This document shows positions 18,392-27,691 of a DNA stretch of 64,000 bases, piece by piece. Every line of letters begins with the position of its first letter. Within the stretch, counting starts at the first letter, position 1. The notes under the pieces were generated by a model. The model was not told the DNA's origin. It searched no databases and worked only from the letters and a program-made list of their open reading frames with translations. The stretch covers positions 248,001 through 312,000 of the forward strand of contig MLAV02000004.1 in NCBI GenBank assembly GCA_001870995.2, given 5' to 3'. Source of the DNA: Chitinophaga sp. CB10. Its GTDB lineage: Bacteria > Bacteroidota > Bacteroidia > Chitinophagales > Chitinophagaceae. The position numbers and the translations under genes were made by a program.

Positions 18392-18399
18392 TACCTTTG
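18392..18399 (+). promoter_or_regulatory. -7 box TACCTTTG of the FUSC-type gene
   Basis: Exact TAnnTTTG match 22 nt before the TTG start at 18422. The sequence between this box and the smc box (18190-18391) is AT-rich and gene-free. Confidence 0.5.
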
Positions 18400-18421
18400 T
18401 GGCTCCAAAACCCGAAAGAGT

Positions 18422-20653
18422 TTGCGTACAGATAATTGGATCAACGACGTTAAGACATTCCTTTACAGTTATCATTTCAGCAACGGATTACGTACTACCA
18501 TCAGTGTGGTGGTGCCTTCGCTGGTATTTATGGTCCTGGGCCAGCTGGAACTCGGCATTGCCATGTCGATGGGCGCGCTGTGTACCGCCCTCAGCGACGT
18601 TCCCGGCACCATCATCCACAAACGGAATGGTCTTATTATTAGTACCATCCTCATCTTCTTAACAGCCCTGGGCACAGGGTTGCTGATCCCGTATCATTTT
18701 GCAATGATCGCCTGGATCATTGCCTGCTGCTTCTTCTTTGCCATGCTGCTGGTGTACGGCAACCGGGGAGGCAACATTGGCACCGGCTGCCTGCTGGTGC
18801 TGGTATCCATCCTGGGGGAATCCCTGCAGACGCCCGCCGTAGTTATGCTTCACGCCCTCATGGTATTACTGGGCAGCATCTGGTATGCCTTGCTGGCCCT
18901 GATCCTCTGGCAGATACGGCCCTACCTGAACGTACAGCAGGCGCTGGGCGACTGTATCATCCAAACGGCGCGCTACCTGGAACTCCGGGCCAACTTCTAC
19001 GTGCCCGGTGTGGATGTGGATGAAAACTACCGCCAGGTCGTAGCCCAACAGGTACTGGTCAACGAAAAGCAGGAAAACGTCCGCGAACTGCTCCTCAAAC
19101 GCCGCTCCGCCCAACAGGGTACCACCAGCATCAACAAAAGCATGGTGCTGATCTTTTTGGACATGGTGGACCTCCAGGAGCAGATCATGGCCTCTCAAAC
19201 CGATTACAAAGCCCTGCAGCGGGATTTTAAGGATGCTGACATCCTGGATAAATATCATTCCCTTATTCTCGACTTCGTAGAAGAACTCAAAAATATAGGC
19301 ATTGCCGTGGCCGCCGGGCAGCGCAGTCTCCCCAAAGCCAACCTGAAGCTGGGCATGGAAAAGGTAAGGAAGCAAATTGCTGAAATCACCTTAAAGCTCC
19401 CTACCCTCCGGGAACGTACCCGCACGATGCCGCTCACCAACATCCTCTCCAATCTGCAGGATATGGCGCAGCGCGTGTACAACCTCCACCGCCTTACCCG
19501 GCTGGAACGCCTGAAGGACGAGTCTATAGACCCGAAGCTGGAACTCTCGAAATTCACCACCCGTAATAAGTACGACTTTGAAACCTTCCGGGACAACCTC
19601 ACTTTCAAGTCGCACATCTTCCGTCATGCCATCCGGGTGAGCCTGGCCACCGTTACCGGCTACATACTGGGCATGGCTTTGGAACTAGACCGGGTGTACT
19701 GGATCCTGCTGACCATCATCGTCATCCTGAAGCCAGGCTTCGGACTGACCCGCTCCCGCAGCATCCAGCGTGTAATCGGCACCGTGCTCGGCGCATTATT
19801 CGCCGCCGGCCTGCTGTACCTGACCAGCAACGGGACGATTATTTTCTTTGCCATGCTGCTCTGTATCCTCGGCGCATACAGCTTCATGAGCTTCCGTTAT
19901 ACGCTCAGCGTGTTTTTCGTCACCCCGTTCGTCATATTCCTGCTGCACTTCCTCCACCCATCTGATTTGTACAATGCCGCGCAGCGGGTACTGGACACTT
20001 TCATCGGCGGCTCGCTGGCTTTCATTGCGAACATGGTCGTATGGCCCAGCTGGGAGCACACTTTCCTGCCGGACTACATGAAGAAAATGCTGGAAACCAA
20101 CCGGCGCTATTTTGACACAGTGATGGGCGTTTATGTAAAAGAGAACGTCACCGTCACTGATTTCAAGCTGGCCCGGAAGGATACCTACGTCGCCAGCGCC
20201 AACATGATGGCCGCTTTCCAGCGTATGCTCACCGAACCTAAAAGCAAACAGAAAAACGCTTCCACGGTGTATCACTTCGTGGTGCTTAATCATACGCTTA
20301 CTTCCCATATTGCCGCCCTGGGCTCCTATAGCTTGCACCATGGCGTACAGTTCCCCAAAGAGGAATACCAGGAGGTAACGGATTACCTGCTGCGCTATAT
20401 GGACCAGCTGTTGCTCATGCTGGACCCCGCCACCAAGGCACAAGCCCAGCTGCCAGCCCCGCTGAACACCTTCGACCACCTGGACAAGCGCCTGGATGAA
20501 CTCGTGCAGCGCCGCCAGGAAGAGATCAATGCCGGCGCGGGCGCTACGCCGCTCCGCGATGAAATGCTGGAAGCGAAACAAGTGCATGATCAGCTCATGG
20601 CGATATTGTCGCTGGTGAAGGATATGGGTAAAGCGTTGGCGGAAGTGAAATAG
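18422..20653 (+). CDS. FUSC/YccS-type inner membrane transport protein
   Basis: A 743-residue membrane protein with two hydrophobic blocks (about residues 25-175 and 405-535), each followed by a long soluble helical part. This layout is typical of the FUSC superfamily (YccS, YhfK, AaeB, plant ALMT). FUSC-like motifs are SMGALCTALSDVPGTIIHKRNG in the first half and YWILLTIIVILKPGFGLTRSR with RVIGTVLGA in the second. Family members are linked to export of aromatic acids or other anions, but the substrate here is unknown. The start is a TTG; no closer ATG gives the full first domain, and a TACCTTTG box sits at the right distance. Confidence 0.85.
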   Translation: MRTDNWINDVKTFLYSYHFSNGLRTTISVVVPSLVFMVLGQLELGIAMSMGALCTALSDVPGTIIHKRNGLIISTILIFLTALGTGLLIPYHFAMIAWIIACCFFFAMLLVYGNRGGNIGTGCLLVLVSILGESLQTPAVVMLHALMVLLGSIWYALLALILWQIRPYLNVQQALGDCIIQTARYLELRANFYVPGVDVDENYRQVVAQQVLVNEKQENVRELLLKRRSAQQGTTSINKSMVLIFLDMVDLQEQIMASQTDYKALQRDFKDADILDKYHSLILDFVEELKNIGIAVAAGQRSLPKANLKLGMEKVRKQIAEITLKLPTLRERTRTMPLTNILSNLQDMAQRVYNLHRLTRLERLKDESIDPKLELSKFTTRNKYDFETFRDNLTFKSHIFRHAIRVSLATVTGYILGMALELDRVYWILLTIIVILKPGFGLTRSRSIQRVIGTVLGALFAAGLLYLTSNGTIIFFAMLLCILGAYSFMSFRYTLSVFFVTPFVIFLLHFLHPSDLYNAAQRVLDTFIGGSLAFIANMVVWPSWEHTFLPDYMKKMLETNRRYFDTVMGVYVKENVTVTDFKLARKDTYVASANMMAAFQRMLTEPKSKQKNASTVYHFVVLNHTLTSHIAALGSYSLHHGVQFPKEEYQEVTDYLLRYMDQLLLMLDPATKAQAQLPAPLNTFDHLDKRLDELVQRRQEEINAGAGATPLRDEMLEAKQVHDQLMAILSLVKDMGKALAEVK

Positions 20654-21054
20654 CAGGTGGACGCGGTTGCCCCCTCCAAACCTGCACCCTGGCAGTGTTG
20701 GGCAATCTTACCGTCCTGGTAAAATAAAGTTTATTAGGGTTGGGCGCGGTCATTCCGCGGTAGAAGCAGGCAACGAGGCGGAAGCCCGCGAAACCTGCTG
20801 CAGCGCACCCCGAGGGGAACTACGGGGCAGGCAGAGGGGAGAGGAACAAAGCCTGAATGTTAGCCGCATCCAGGCAGCACTAATTTCATTGCATCTCAAA
20901 GATGCGCTTTATGCAGCATGCATTACTAAATTAAGATGAATCAAATTAATTACCAAAAATTTTAGCAAATTTTTTTCACCCCAAAAGGCCTTCATCAAGC
21001 AACTATCAATAGTACAAACAACTCTTAAATCAACAATGCTAATTTTATTAGCAC
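20654..21054. other. 401-bp convergent gap with a GC-rich, foldable block
   Basis: No convincing gene. Bases 20738-20860 are GC-rich with several clear stems: CGCGG-tcatt-CCGCG (20746-20760), GCAGG ... CCTGC enclosing GCGG-aagc-CCGC (20766-20798), CCCC-ga-GGGG near 20810, and GCATCT-caa-AGATGC (20891-20905). The rest (20930-21054) is very AT-rich. A TTG-started ORF (20667-20939) has no family resemblance and is not called. The block looks like a structured RNA or a mobile-element end rather than spacer, but I do not recognise a known RNA family. Confidence 0.4.
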
Positions 21055-23547
21055 CTATAAATACCTTCCCAAAAACGCCGCCGTTTTGCTCCCCTTCACC
21101 TTCGCCACCTGTGCCGGCGTCCCCTGCGCCACTATACGCCCTCCTTCCTCGCCCGCACCCGGCCCCATGTCAATCACCCAATCGCTGCCGGCGAGTACCC
21201 GCATATTATGCTCTACTACAACCACCGTGTTACCGCCATCTACCAGTAAATTCAACTGCGCCATCAGCTTGTCCACATCTGCCGGATGCAGGCCTGTAGT
21301 AGGTTCATCCAGGATGTACAGCGTGTTGCCCCGTCCCATGCGCTGCAGCTCCGTAGCCAGCTTGATGCGCTGCGCCTCTCCGCCGGATAACTCCGTAGCC
21401 GGCTGCCCTAATCGCAGGTAGCCCAGCCCTACTTCCCGCAGCACGTGCAGGGAATGATGCACGGCGCTGTCATCTTCAAAAAACTGGTACGCCTCATTGA
21501 CCGTCATCTGCAGCACTTCCGCAATACTCTTTTCCCGGTAGGTAATCTCCAGCGTTTTGGCGTTGTACCTGCTGCCATGGCATACCGGGCAGGGCGCATA
21601 CACGCTTGGCAGAAACAGCAGCTCCACCATCACAAACCCTTCGCCGTTACAGTTTTCGCACCGGCCTTTAGGCATATTAAACGAAAATCTTCCTGCGTCA
21701 TATTTACGCGCTTTCGCCGCCTTCGTGGAGGCGAACAGCTTCCTTACATGGTCAAATAAACCGGTATAGGTAGCGAGGTTGGAACGCGGGGTGCGGCCAA
21801 TAGCCTTCTGATCCACCAGCACCATGCGCTTTACATGCTCCATTCCTCCGGCAATGCGGCCATCCAGCGTTTCCGGGCGATCCTCCGCCAGGTCCGGCCC
21901 CTCTTCCTCCTCCGCCAGCGGCGTTCCTAAATGACCGGCCACCAGCTCCACCAACGCCTGGCTCACCAGGCTGGATTTGCCGGAGCCGCTCACGCCCGTA
22001 ACCGCCGTAAACAAATGCAAGGGAAAATCCACATCCAGGTGGTCCAGGTTATTCCGCGTGACGCCGCGCAACTGCAACCAGTGGCGCGCGCTACGCGGCC
22101 GATGCTTCGCCGGCGGCAGTTTGTCAAACAGGTATTTCGCAGTAACGGAAGCGGCTACACGCTCCAGGCCCGCCGGCTCGCCGCTGTATAAAATCTCGCC
22201 GCCGCCTTCGCCGGCAAGCGGCCCCACGTCCACAATCCAGTCGGCATGGCGGATCACCTCCAGGTCGTGCTCCACGACGAACAACGAGTTGCCGGCGGCT
22301 TTCAGCTTATCCAATGCCCGCAGCAGCGACTGCGTATCCGCCGGATGCAATCCCGCCGAAGGCTCATCCAGCACATATACTACTCCAAACAGATTGGAGC
22401 GCACCTGCGTCGCAAGTCGTAACCGTTGCAGCTCTCCGGGCGACAATGTAGGCGTACTCCTCTCCAGCGAAAGATAGCCCAGCCCCAAATCCAGCATGAC
22501 CTGTAAACGCGCCACTATATCAGCAGCAATTCGCTGAATCACCATCGCCTTTTCGGGATGCTTTTCATCCGGCACATCGCGCAGCTTATCCTGCATCATT
22601 TCGTACAGGCGTTTCAGTGGGACGGCAGATATCTCCCCAATATCCAACCCTCCAAACTTTACCGACAGCGACTCCCGCCGGAGGCGCTTTCCATGGCATT
22701 CCGGGCAAAGCGTACTTAACATATACTGCTGCACGCGCTTTTTCATCATCGCGCTCTGCGTATGGGCAAATGTATGCATGACATATTTGCGCGCGCCCAT
22801 GAAAGTACCCATATAACTGGGTTCCAGCTTGCGTTTGAGGGCATCCTTCACTTCTTCTAAGGTAAAGCCTGCATACACGGGAACCGTAGGCTGCTCCTCG
22901 GTAAACAGTATCCAGTTGCGTAATTGCTGCGGCAAGTGCTTCCAGGGTACGTCTACATCGTAGCCCATGGTCGTCAGGATGTCCCGGTAATTCTGCCCCT
23001 GCCAGGCAGTAGGCCAGGCGGCCACCGCCCGCTCCCGGATAGTAAGATTGGGATCGGGCACCATGGATGCCTCCGTGGCATCGTAAATCCGCCCCATACC
23101 ATGGCAGGTAGGGCACGCCCCTTCAGGAGTGTTGGGAGAAAAAGCTTCCGCATGGATCGTGTCCACCCCCGGCGGGTAATCGCCCGCACGGGAAAACAAC
23201 ATCCGGAGCAAATTACTCAGGGTCGACACACTGCCCACGGACGACCTGGTAGTAGGCGTCCCGCGTTGCTGCTGCAATGCCACGGCCGGCGGCAAGCCTT
23301 CGATTTCATCCACCTCCGGCACCGGCATCTGGTGAAAGAGCCGCCTGGCGTAGGGCGACACCGACTCCAGGTAACGCCGCTGGGCCTCCGCATATAAGGT
23401 GCCGAATGCCAGGGAAGATTTTCCGGAGCCGGAAATACCAGTAAATACTACTAATGCATCGCGGGGGATGAGGAGGTCTACGTTCTTGAGATTATGCTCG
23501 CGCGCACCTCGTACATTCACAAATCCAGGGGTTGAGTGTTGTTGCAT
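21055..23547 (-). CDS. UvrA2-like excinuclease ABC subunit A homologue (ABC ATPase)
   Basis: About 830 residues with two UvrA-type ABC domains: Walker A GISGSGKSS (about residues 37-45) and GVSGSGKSS (second half). Signatures are LSPGELQRLRLATQ and LSGGEAQRIKLATEL, and Walker B sites are YVLDEPSAGLHP and YILDEPTTGLHP. Zinc-binding CxxC pairs occur in both halves, including CENC and CPVC. After EIEGLPPAVALQQQ the sequence runs directly to ACPTCHG, so the UvrB-binding insertion of canonical UvrA (about 940 residues) is missing. That marks a class II UvrA, related to proteins linked to tolerance of DNA-binding drugs. ATG at 23547 is preferred over the GTG at 23562. Confidence 0.88.
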   Translation of the reverse strand: MQQHSTPGFVNVRGAREHNLKNVDLLIPRDALVVFTGISGSGKSSLAFGTLYAEAQRRYLESVSPYARRLFHQMPVPEVDEIEGLPPAVALQQQRGTPTTRSSVGSVSTLSNLLRMLFSRAGDYPPGVDTIHAEAFSPNTPEGACPTCHGMGRIYDATEASMVPDPNLTIRERAVAAWPTAWQGQNYRDILTTMGYDVDVPWKHLPQQLRNWILFTEEQPTVPVYAGFTLEEVKDALKRKLEPSYMGTFMGARKYVMHTFAHTQSAMMKKRVQQYMLSTLCPECHGKRLRRESLSVKFGGLDIGEISAVPLKRLYEMMQDKLRDVPDEKHPEKAMVIQRIAADIVARLQVMLDLGLGYLSLERSTPTLSPGELQRLRLATQVRSNLFGVVYVLDEPSAGLHPADTQSLLRALDKLKAAGNSLFVVEHDLEVIRHADWIVDVGPLAGEGGGEILYSGEPAGLERVAASVTAKYLFDKLPPAKHRPRSARHWLQLRGVTRNNLDHLDVDFPLHLFTAVTGVSGSGKSSLVSQALVELVAGHLGTPLAEEEEGPDLAEDRPETLDGRIAGGMEHVKRMVLVDQKAIGRTPRSNLATYTGLFDHVRKLFASTKAAKARKYDAGRFSFNMPKGRCENCNGEGFVMVELLFLPSVYAPCPVCHGSRYNAKTLEITYREKSIAEVLQMTVNEAYQFFEDDSAVHHSLHVLREVGLGYLRLGQPATELSGGEAQRIKLATELQRMGRGNTLYILDEPTTGLHPADVDKLMAQLNLLVDGGNTVVVVEHNMRVLAGSDWVIDMGPGAGEEGGRIVAQGTPAQVAKVKGSKTAAFLGRYL

Positions 23548-23610
23548 AACAGCAGCTGCCACAAGAATTATGCCCCGGGATCAGGTTGGTTCAGTAACAG
23601 CCAAAACAAC

Positions 23611-23642
23611 AATGCCCCGGAGGAAAAATCCCCCGGGGCATT
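23611..23642. terminator. Hairpin between beta-barrel gene and UvrA2 gene
   Basis: AATGCCCCGG pairs with CCGGGGCATT (10 bp, extended inside by AGG/CCC). It lies 20 nt past the stop codon of the minus-strand beta-barrel gene, so it probably terminates that transcript. Confidence 0.7.
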
Positions 23643-23662
23643 GCTACCTATCCTTATCCTGC

Positions 23663-24247
23663 CTAGAAGTTAAACAGGCAGTTCAAGCCAAATACATCAT
23701 ATACATTATCCGAAATCGTACGCATATACGAAGCGCGTATCTCGATATTATGATTGCGTTGCCCAACTTTAAAGCGTACACCCGCATCGCCGGCAGGCCC
23801 TACACCTGCTCCGCTGCCTTTGGCTGTATAACTGCCATAATCGCTGTAGTCCACATCTTCCCGGAAGGTAGCATAGTGGTAACCAAACCCGGCGCCTGCA
23901 AAAAATCCGAAACGCTTCCCATTGTTCTTTACCGCGCCGGCGCCGAAGTTAAAGTCGGCCGTTACAGGCGCATTGAACGCAAAGGAAATACTGGTGCTGT
24001 TTACACTGCTGCCCCAGGAAAAGGAAGAACCCAATGCAAACGTAAGAGGAACGCCCACAGAAACCGCGGCATTGTTGGAAACAGGAAAATTAACCCGGGG
24101 ATAATAGAGCAGGGTAGCCAGTCCTTCCGCATCGCCCAATTCCGGCGCCTGCACCATCACACCGGTACCGGCGCCATGGCGGAATTCCTGCGCAAAGGCA
24201 TGCATACCCAACATGCAAACCACCAACAGGGATAAAACTTTTTTCAT
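23663..24247 (-). CDS. Small outer-membrane beta-barrel protein
   Basis: A 194-residue protein with a clear signal peptide (MKKVLSLLVVCMLGMHAFAQ). The rest alternates polar and hydrophobic residues with aromatic girdles (FGFFAGAGFGYHYATF, VGVPLTFALGS, HNIEIRASYMRT) and ends in LNCLFNF. A C-terminal phenylalanine and amphipathic strands are typical of 8-stranded outer-membrane barrels in Bacteroidota. I do not recognise a named family or a function. Flanked by its own hairpin terminator, it appears monocistronic. Confidence 0.75.
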   Translation of the reverse strand: MKKVLSLLVVCMLGMHAFAQEFRHGAGTGVMVQAPELGDAEGLATLLYYPRVNFPVSNNAAVSVGVPLTFALGSSFSWGSSVNSTSISFAFNAPVTADFNFGAGAVKNNGKRFGFFAGAGFGYHYATFREDVDYSDYGSYTAKGSGAGVGPAGDAGVRFKVGQRNHNIEIRASYMRTISDNVYDVFGLNCLFNF

Positions 24248-24353
24248 GAAGTATAGAATTTATAGGTTACAAAAGAAGGTAATTTTCAGGGATTTTGAGC
24301 CAGAAAGTCCATAAAATATAGACTTTTATATATACCAACTTTTCTTGATGGCA

Positions 24354-24418
24354 TTGCTATATAAAAAGCTGCCGGCCCTGCTTACTCATCGCAGGTCCGG
24401 CATATTTTTATATAGCAA
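24354..24418 (-). terminator. Nested-hairpin terminator of bshC
   Basis: TTGCTATATAAAAA (24354-24367) and TTTTTATATAGCAA (24405-24418) are perfect 14-nt inverted repeats enclosing an inner GC-rich stem (GCCGG..CCTGC / GCAGG..CCGGC). It begins 3 nt past the bshC stop codon. A/T runs on both sides of the GC stem would let it stop transcription from either direction. Confidence 0.85.
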
Positions 24419-24421
24419 CAT

Positions 24422-26008
24422 TTACTCTGCTATCACTATCGTAAACTGATCCGTCACCGGCGTCTGCACCTCCAGCAACCGGTCAAAGAAGGCAGGCCCC
24501 TCCATCGCATACCACGGGATGAAGTTCTCCTTCCGCTCCTGTAACGATCCTGCCGGGAACAACCGGGCTTTGATCGTCCGGATCTGGTCCGTCTGCCAGG
24601 CAAATTTCTTTTTCTCCGCACGGAGGAACTTATGTTCCAGCTTACTGATGGACTTCATGGCCCGCTTCCGTTCGGAATTTGCCGACGCCACGAGGGTCAC
24701 GTCAATACTCCTCGCCTTCTCCTCCAGGATATCAAAGAGTTTTTCCATCTCCGCATACTCGTCTTTCAACACCAGCGCGGCATCTGTATGCTGCTGCACA
24801 AAGCTGTTGATAATGTCGTCCGTACTTTGGAACAGCGTACGAACGGGCAGTTCCAGCTTCTGCAGGCGTTTGTTACTCTGCTCGTCTACCAGCAGCAGGG
24901 AGTTGCGGAGCAACAGCACCGGGTAAGGCACGCCATAATGCGCAAACAGCTGCTGCAGTTCCAGCCAGTAGGCGATTTCCCCGCCTCCGCCGATGAAAGC
25001 GATGTTAGGCAGGATCGTTTCCTGGAACATACCGCGCAGGATCACATTCGGGCTAAACCGCTCGGGGTGGGCTTCCAGCTCTGCTTCCAGGGCTGCCTGG
25101 TCAAAACTGGTTTTGGTATGCAATACTTTCCAGTGGTCGCCTTCCCGTACAATACGTTCCCGCAAACCGGTTTCCAGGTAAAACAGGTTGATGTCCCTGG
25201 GGTTGGCCTGTATCTTATAATGATTCCCGATCTTCGCCAGGGTGTCCGCCACGAGGTCGTGCGACCGCTGATGCAGCAGTTCATCCTTCATAACGGGAAT
25301 GTATAAACGTTTAAGTGCAGCATTGTCCGGCACCACCGTCACCAAACCGTAACGGCCAAACAGGGTATGCACCAGGTACAGCGTGGCTTCCTGGATGTTT
25401 TTATGTTCCAGGTAGGCGCTCCTCAGTATATCCAGCAGTTCCTGGCCATGCGGTAAAAATCCAATGCTATCCTGTATCTGGCTGATCACCAGTTCCAGCC
25501 CTTCCGGCGCCATACGGCCTACAGGCCCCTGCTGTTGCGTGTTCCAGGTGAGGGTCTTGCCTTCCAGGTAGATGCTACCTAATTCTTCCAGGTCCGCATC
25601 TTCGCTGCCCATATAATAGACAGGCACAAAATTGTATTGCGGGTACTGTTCTTTCAATTCCCCGGCCAGCTTGATGGTTTGCAGAATTTTGTAGGCAAAA
25701 TAAAGGTAGCCGGTGAAAATATTGGGTTGGTGGGCAGTACAGACGGTGAAGGTTCCGGGTTGCAGCAGGCTGCTGATATTCTCTTGTACGGCAGCTACCG
25801 GCGTTAAAGCGGCATACTGTTGTTCCAGCGCTGCCACCAGCTCCTTACGCGGTGTGGCAAATGCCTTACGGGCTTCTATCGCTGCTGCAAAATCCGGTCT
25901 GACGGGCGAATATTTATAAAACGGTCTAATCTGTTGATCTTCTGCCAAAAAATCTGTTACCAGCTGGTTAAAATAACCTGTTTCCCCATAAGGAATATAC
26001 TCGAGCAT
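24422..26008 (-). CDS. bshC: Bacillithiol biosynthesis cysteine-adding enzyme BshC
   Basis: About 528 residues. BshC adds cysteine to GlcN-malate in the last step of bacillithiol synthesis, the low-molecular-weight thiol that replaces glutathione in Bacteroidota and Firmicutes. Features are the start motif YIPYGETGYFNQLV, the nucleotide-binding-like core VCTAHQPNIFTGYLYFAYKI and VPVYYMGSEDADLEEL, PNIAFIGGGGEIAYWLEL, and a C-terminal coiled coil (EKARSIDVTL to KFLRAEKKK). The ATG at 26008 is preferred over a TTG at 26017. No bshA or bshB lies in the window. The gene is monocistronic, with 186 bp of gene-free sequence upstream. Confidence 0.95.
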   Translation of the reverse strand: MLEYIPYGETGYFNQLVTDFLAEDQQIRPFYKYSPVRPDFAAAIEARKAFATPRKELVAALEQQYAALTPVAAVQENISSLLQPGTFTVCTAHQPNIFTGYLYFAYKILQTIKLAGELKEQYPQYNFVPVYYMGSEDADLEELGSIYLEGKTLTWNTQQQGPVGRMAPEGLELVISQIQDSIGFLPHGQELLDILRSAYLEHKNIQEATLYLVHTLFGRYGLVTVVPDNAALKRLYIPVMKDELLHQRSHDLVADTLAKIGNHYKIQANPRDINLFYLETGLRERIVREGDHWKVLHTKTSFDQAALEAELEAHPERFSPNVILRGMFQETILPNIAFIGGGGEIAYWLELQQLFAHYGVPYPVLLLRNSLLLVDEQSNKRLQKLELPVRTLFQSTDDIINSFVQQHTDAALVLKDEYAEMEKLFDILEEKARSIDVTLVASANSERKRAMKSISKLEHKFLRAEKKKFAWQTDQIRTIKARLFPAGSLQERKENFIPWYAMEGPAFFDRLLEVQTPVTDQFTIVIAE

Positions 26009-26017
26009 ATCTATCAA

Positions 26018-26203
26018 TAATTACGTATGATGAATTACAGATGTGGTGGAGCTCAATGAAACCAATACATCGAAAAATTTGAATGTACGAAGTTAAACAG
26101 TTTTTTATTACCAGCACCAGGTAATTAAGGAACGGCAGATTTGCAGGAATAATTGGAGGAAATCCTGACAAATGGAAAAGTTTTTTTTCCCTGTCGGGAG
26201 AGA
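26018..26203. other. Gene-free interval upstream of bshC
   Basis: 186 bp between GH130 (3' end) and bshC (5' end), both on the minus strand. It is AT-rich; no clear terminator or TAnnTTTG box was found, and no ORF. Confidence 0.6.
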
Positions 26204-27673
26204 TTAAACGCCGTCGGCTTTAATAGTTGCCAGTAACTTATCCAGACATACGCTGGCAAAGCCGGAGGCATAATCCGACAAACCATAGGGGATGATCAGT
26301 TCGTTGTTATGGATAATGGAACCACAGCTGTACAGGACGTTGGGCACATACCCTTCTCGTTCGTCCTTCTTGGGCACCAGCAAAGGCTCCCGCAGGCGGC
26401 CGATTTCTTTGCGCGGGTCTTCCAGGTCCAGCAAACTGGCCCCGATGCAATAGGTGCGCATAGGCCCTACCCCGTGGGTAATCACCAGCCACCCTTCCGG
26501 GGTTTCTATCGGGGAACCGCAGTTACCCACCTGTACAAACTCCCAGGGATACTTGGGGGTTTGCAATATCTGGGGATTTTCCCAGATGTTAATTTTATCT
26601 GAGTACATGATGTACCCGTTGATGCCGTCAATCCGGGAAATCATCACATACTTCCCTCCGATCTTACGGGGGAAGAGCGCCAGGTTCTTATTCTGCGCCC
26701 CCTCCCCGTACAACGGCATTATCTTGAAATTGTAGAAATCTTTTGTTTGCAGGAGTTTGGGCTGGATGGTGATACCGTCGTAAGCCGTGTAGGTGGCGTA
26801 GTAGGTAACAGCCCCGTCTTCCCCGGTAAATTTCACGAAGCGGGCATCTTCTATCCCCCGGCTCTCCGCATCCGAATAAGGAAAAATAATCCGGTCGGAG
26901 ATATCCGTATCCAGGGAAAAGTTCAGTTCATAATAACTGTCCGCCAGCCAGAGTACGCGTTCCAGCTCTTTCTTTAGCAGGTGATCCACCTGGTAACGCT
27001 GCTGCATATCCCGGATGGTGCGCTTCAGCGCCTGGTACTCGAATTTATCGGACAGGCTGTTTTGCACTTCCTGCATGATGGAATCCGGCAGCTTGATGGA
27101 TACGGCATTCTGGAAAAACGTCTGCTTATGATATACCGCGTTGCGGATCACTTCCGCTTCGTCAATATAATTACCCGGCGATTCCAGGAAGATTTCGTTG
27201 TTCTTGTCGATCAGCCCATTCCGGAAGGCAATGGAAGAAACGTGCCCTTCTCCCACCGCCCTGAAGCTGATGATGATGCGTTTCTCTCCTTCTTCCAGCC
27301 CGCTCTGGTCAATATCCTCCACGATGCTGGGATTGAAGAAGGCGGCTGACTCGATGGAGTATTCGTTGGTAAAGTAGGAACCGATCAGGAGTTTTTTGCG
27401 ATAGCTGAGTTCTTCGTAGCTGATTTGCAATGCCTCAAAGAGATGGCTTACCCGGTCCGCATGTCGTTCGAAGATCCGGGTAATGTTACGATGCCTCCTG
27501 GAAAACTCTCTCAGTATAGGCATGATCGTTAGGTTTACCTGGGAATCATCCATCTCCACTACTTTCTGGATAATCGATTTGGCCCTTGCTTCACCGTTGA
27601 AGAAGAACCTTGCCACCACCCTTTTCAGGTCAGGATAAATTTTTGTGCTTTTCCTATCAATAGACAATTGCAT
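26204..27673 (-). CDS. Glycoside hydrolase family 130 protein (beta-mannoside phosphorylase-like)
   Basis: About 489 residues. GH130 enzymes are mostly inverting phosphorylases that split beta-mannosides to mannose 1-phosphate. The five-bladed propeller core lies in the C-terminal two thirds, with GIEDARFVKFTG (Asp/Arg region at the active site), YYATYTAYDG, NKNLALFPRKIGGKYVMISR, NCGSPIETPEGWLVITHGVG and YSCGSIIHNNELIIPYGLSD. The N-terminal 170 residues are a helical extension found in a GH130 subgroup. The start is set at ATG 27673; GTG 27682 is possible. It is the last gene of glgA-glgC-GH130, 18 nt after glgC, so a role in storage-glucan or oligosaccharide turnover is likely. The substrate is not known. 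Confidence 0.85.
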   Translation of the reverse strand: MQLSIDRKSTKIYPDLKRVVARFFFNGEARAKSIIQKVVEMDDSQVNLTIMPILREFSRRHRNITRIFERHADRVSHLFEALQISYEELSYRKKLLIGSYFTNEYSIESAAFFNPSIVEDIDQSGLEEGEKRIIISFRAVGEGHVSSIAFRNGLIDKNNEIFLESPGNYIDEAEVIRNAVYHKQTFFQNAVSIKLPDSIMQEVQNSLSDKFEYQALKRTIRDMQQRYQVDHLLKKELERVLWLADSYYELNFSLDTDISDRIIFPYSDAESRGIEDARFVKFTGEDGAVTYYATYTAYDGITIQPKLLQTKDFYNFKIMPLYGEGAQNKNLALFPRKIGGKYVMISRIDGINGYIMYSDKINIWENPQILQTPKYPWEFVQVGNCGSPIETPEGWLVITHGVGPMRTYCIGASLLDLEDPRKEIGRLREPLLVPKKDEREGYVPNVLYSCGSIIHNNELIIPYGLSDYASGFASVCLDKLLATIKADGV

Positions 27674-27691
27674 GTTTACCACATTTGGTCA

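Noticed and set aside
20667..20939. 90-codon TTG-started frame in the convergent gap
   Set aside because: No family resemblance, no ribosome binding site, and it spans several RNA-like stems; treated as non-coding.
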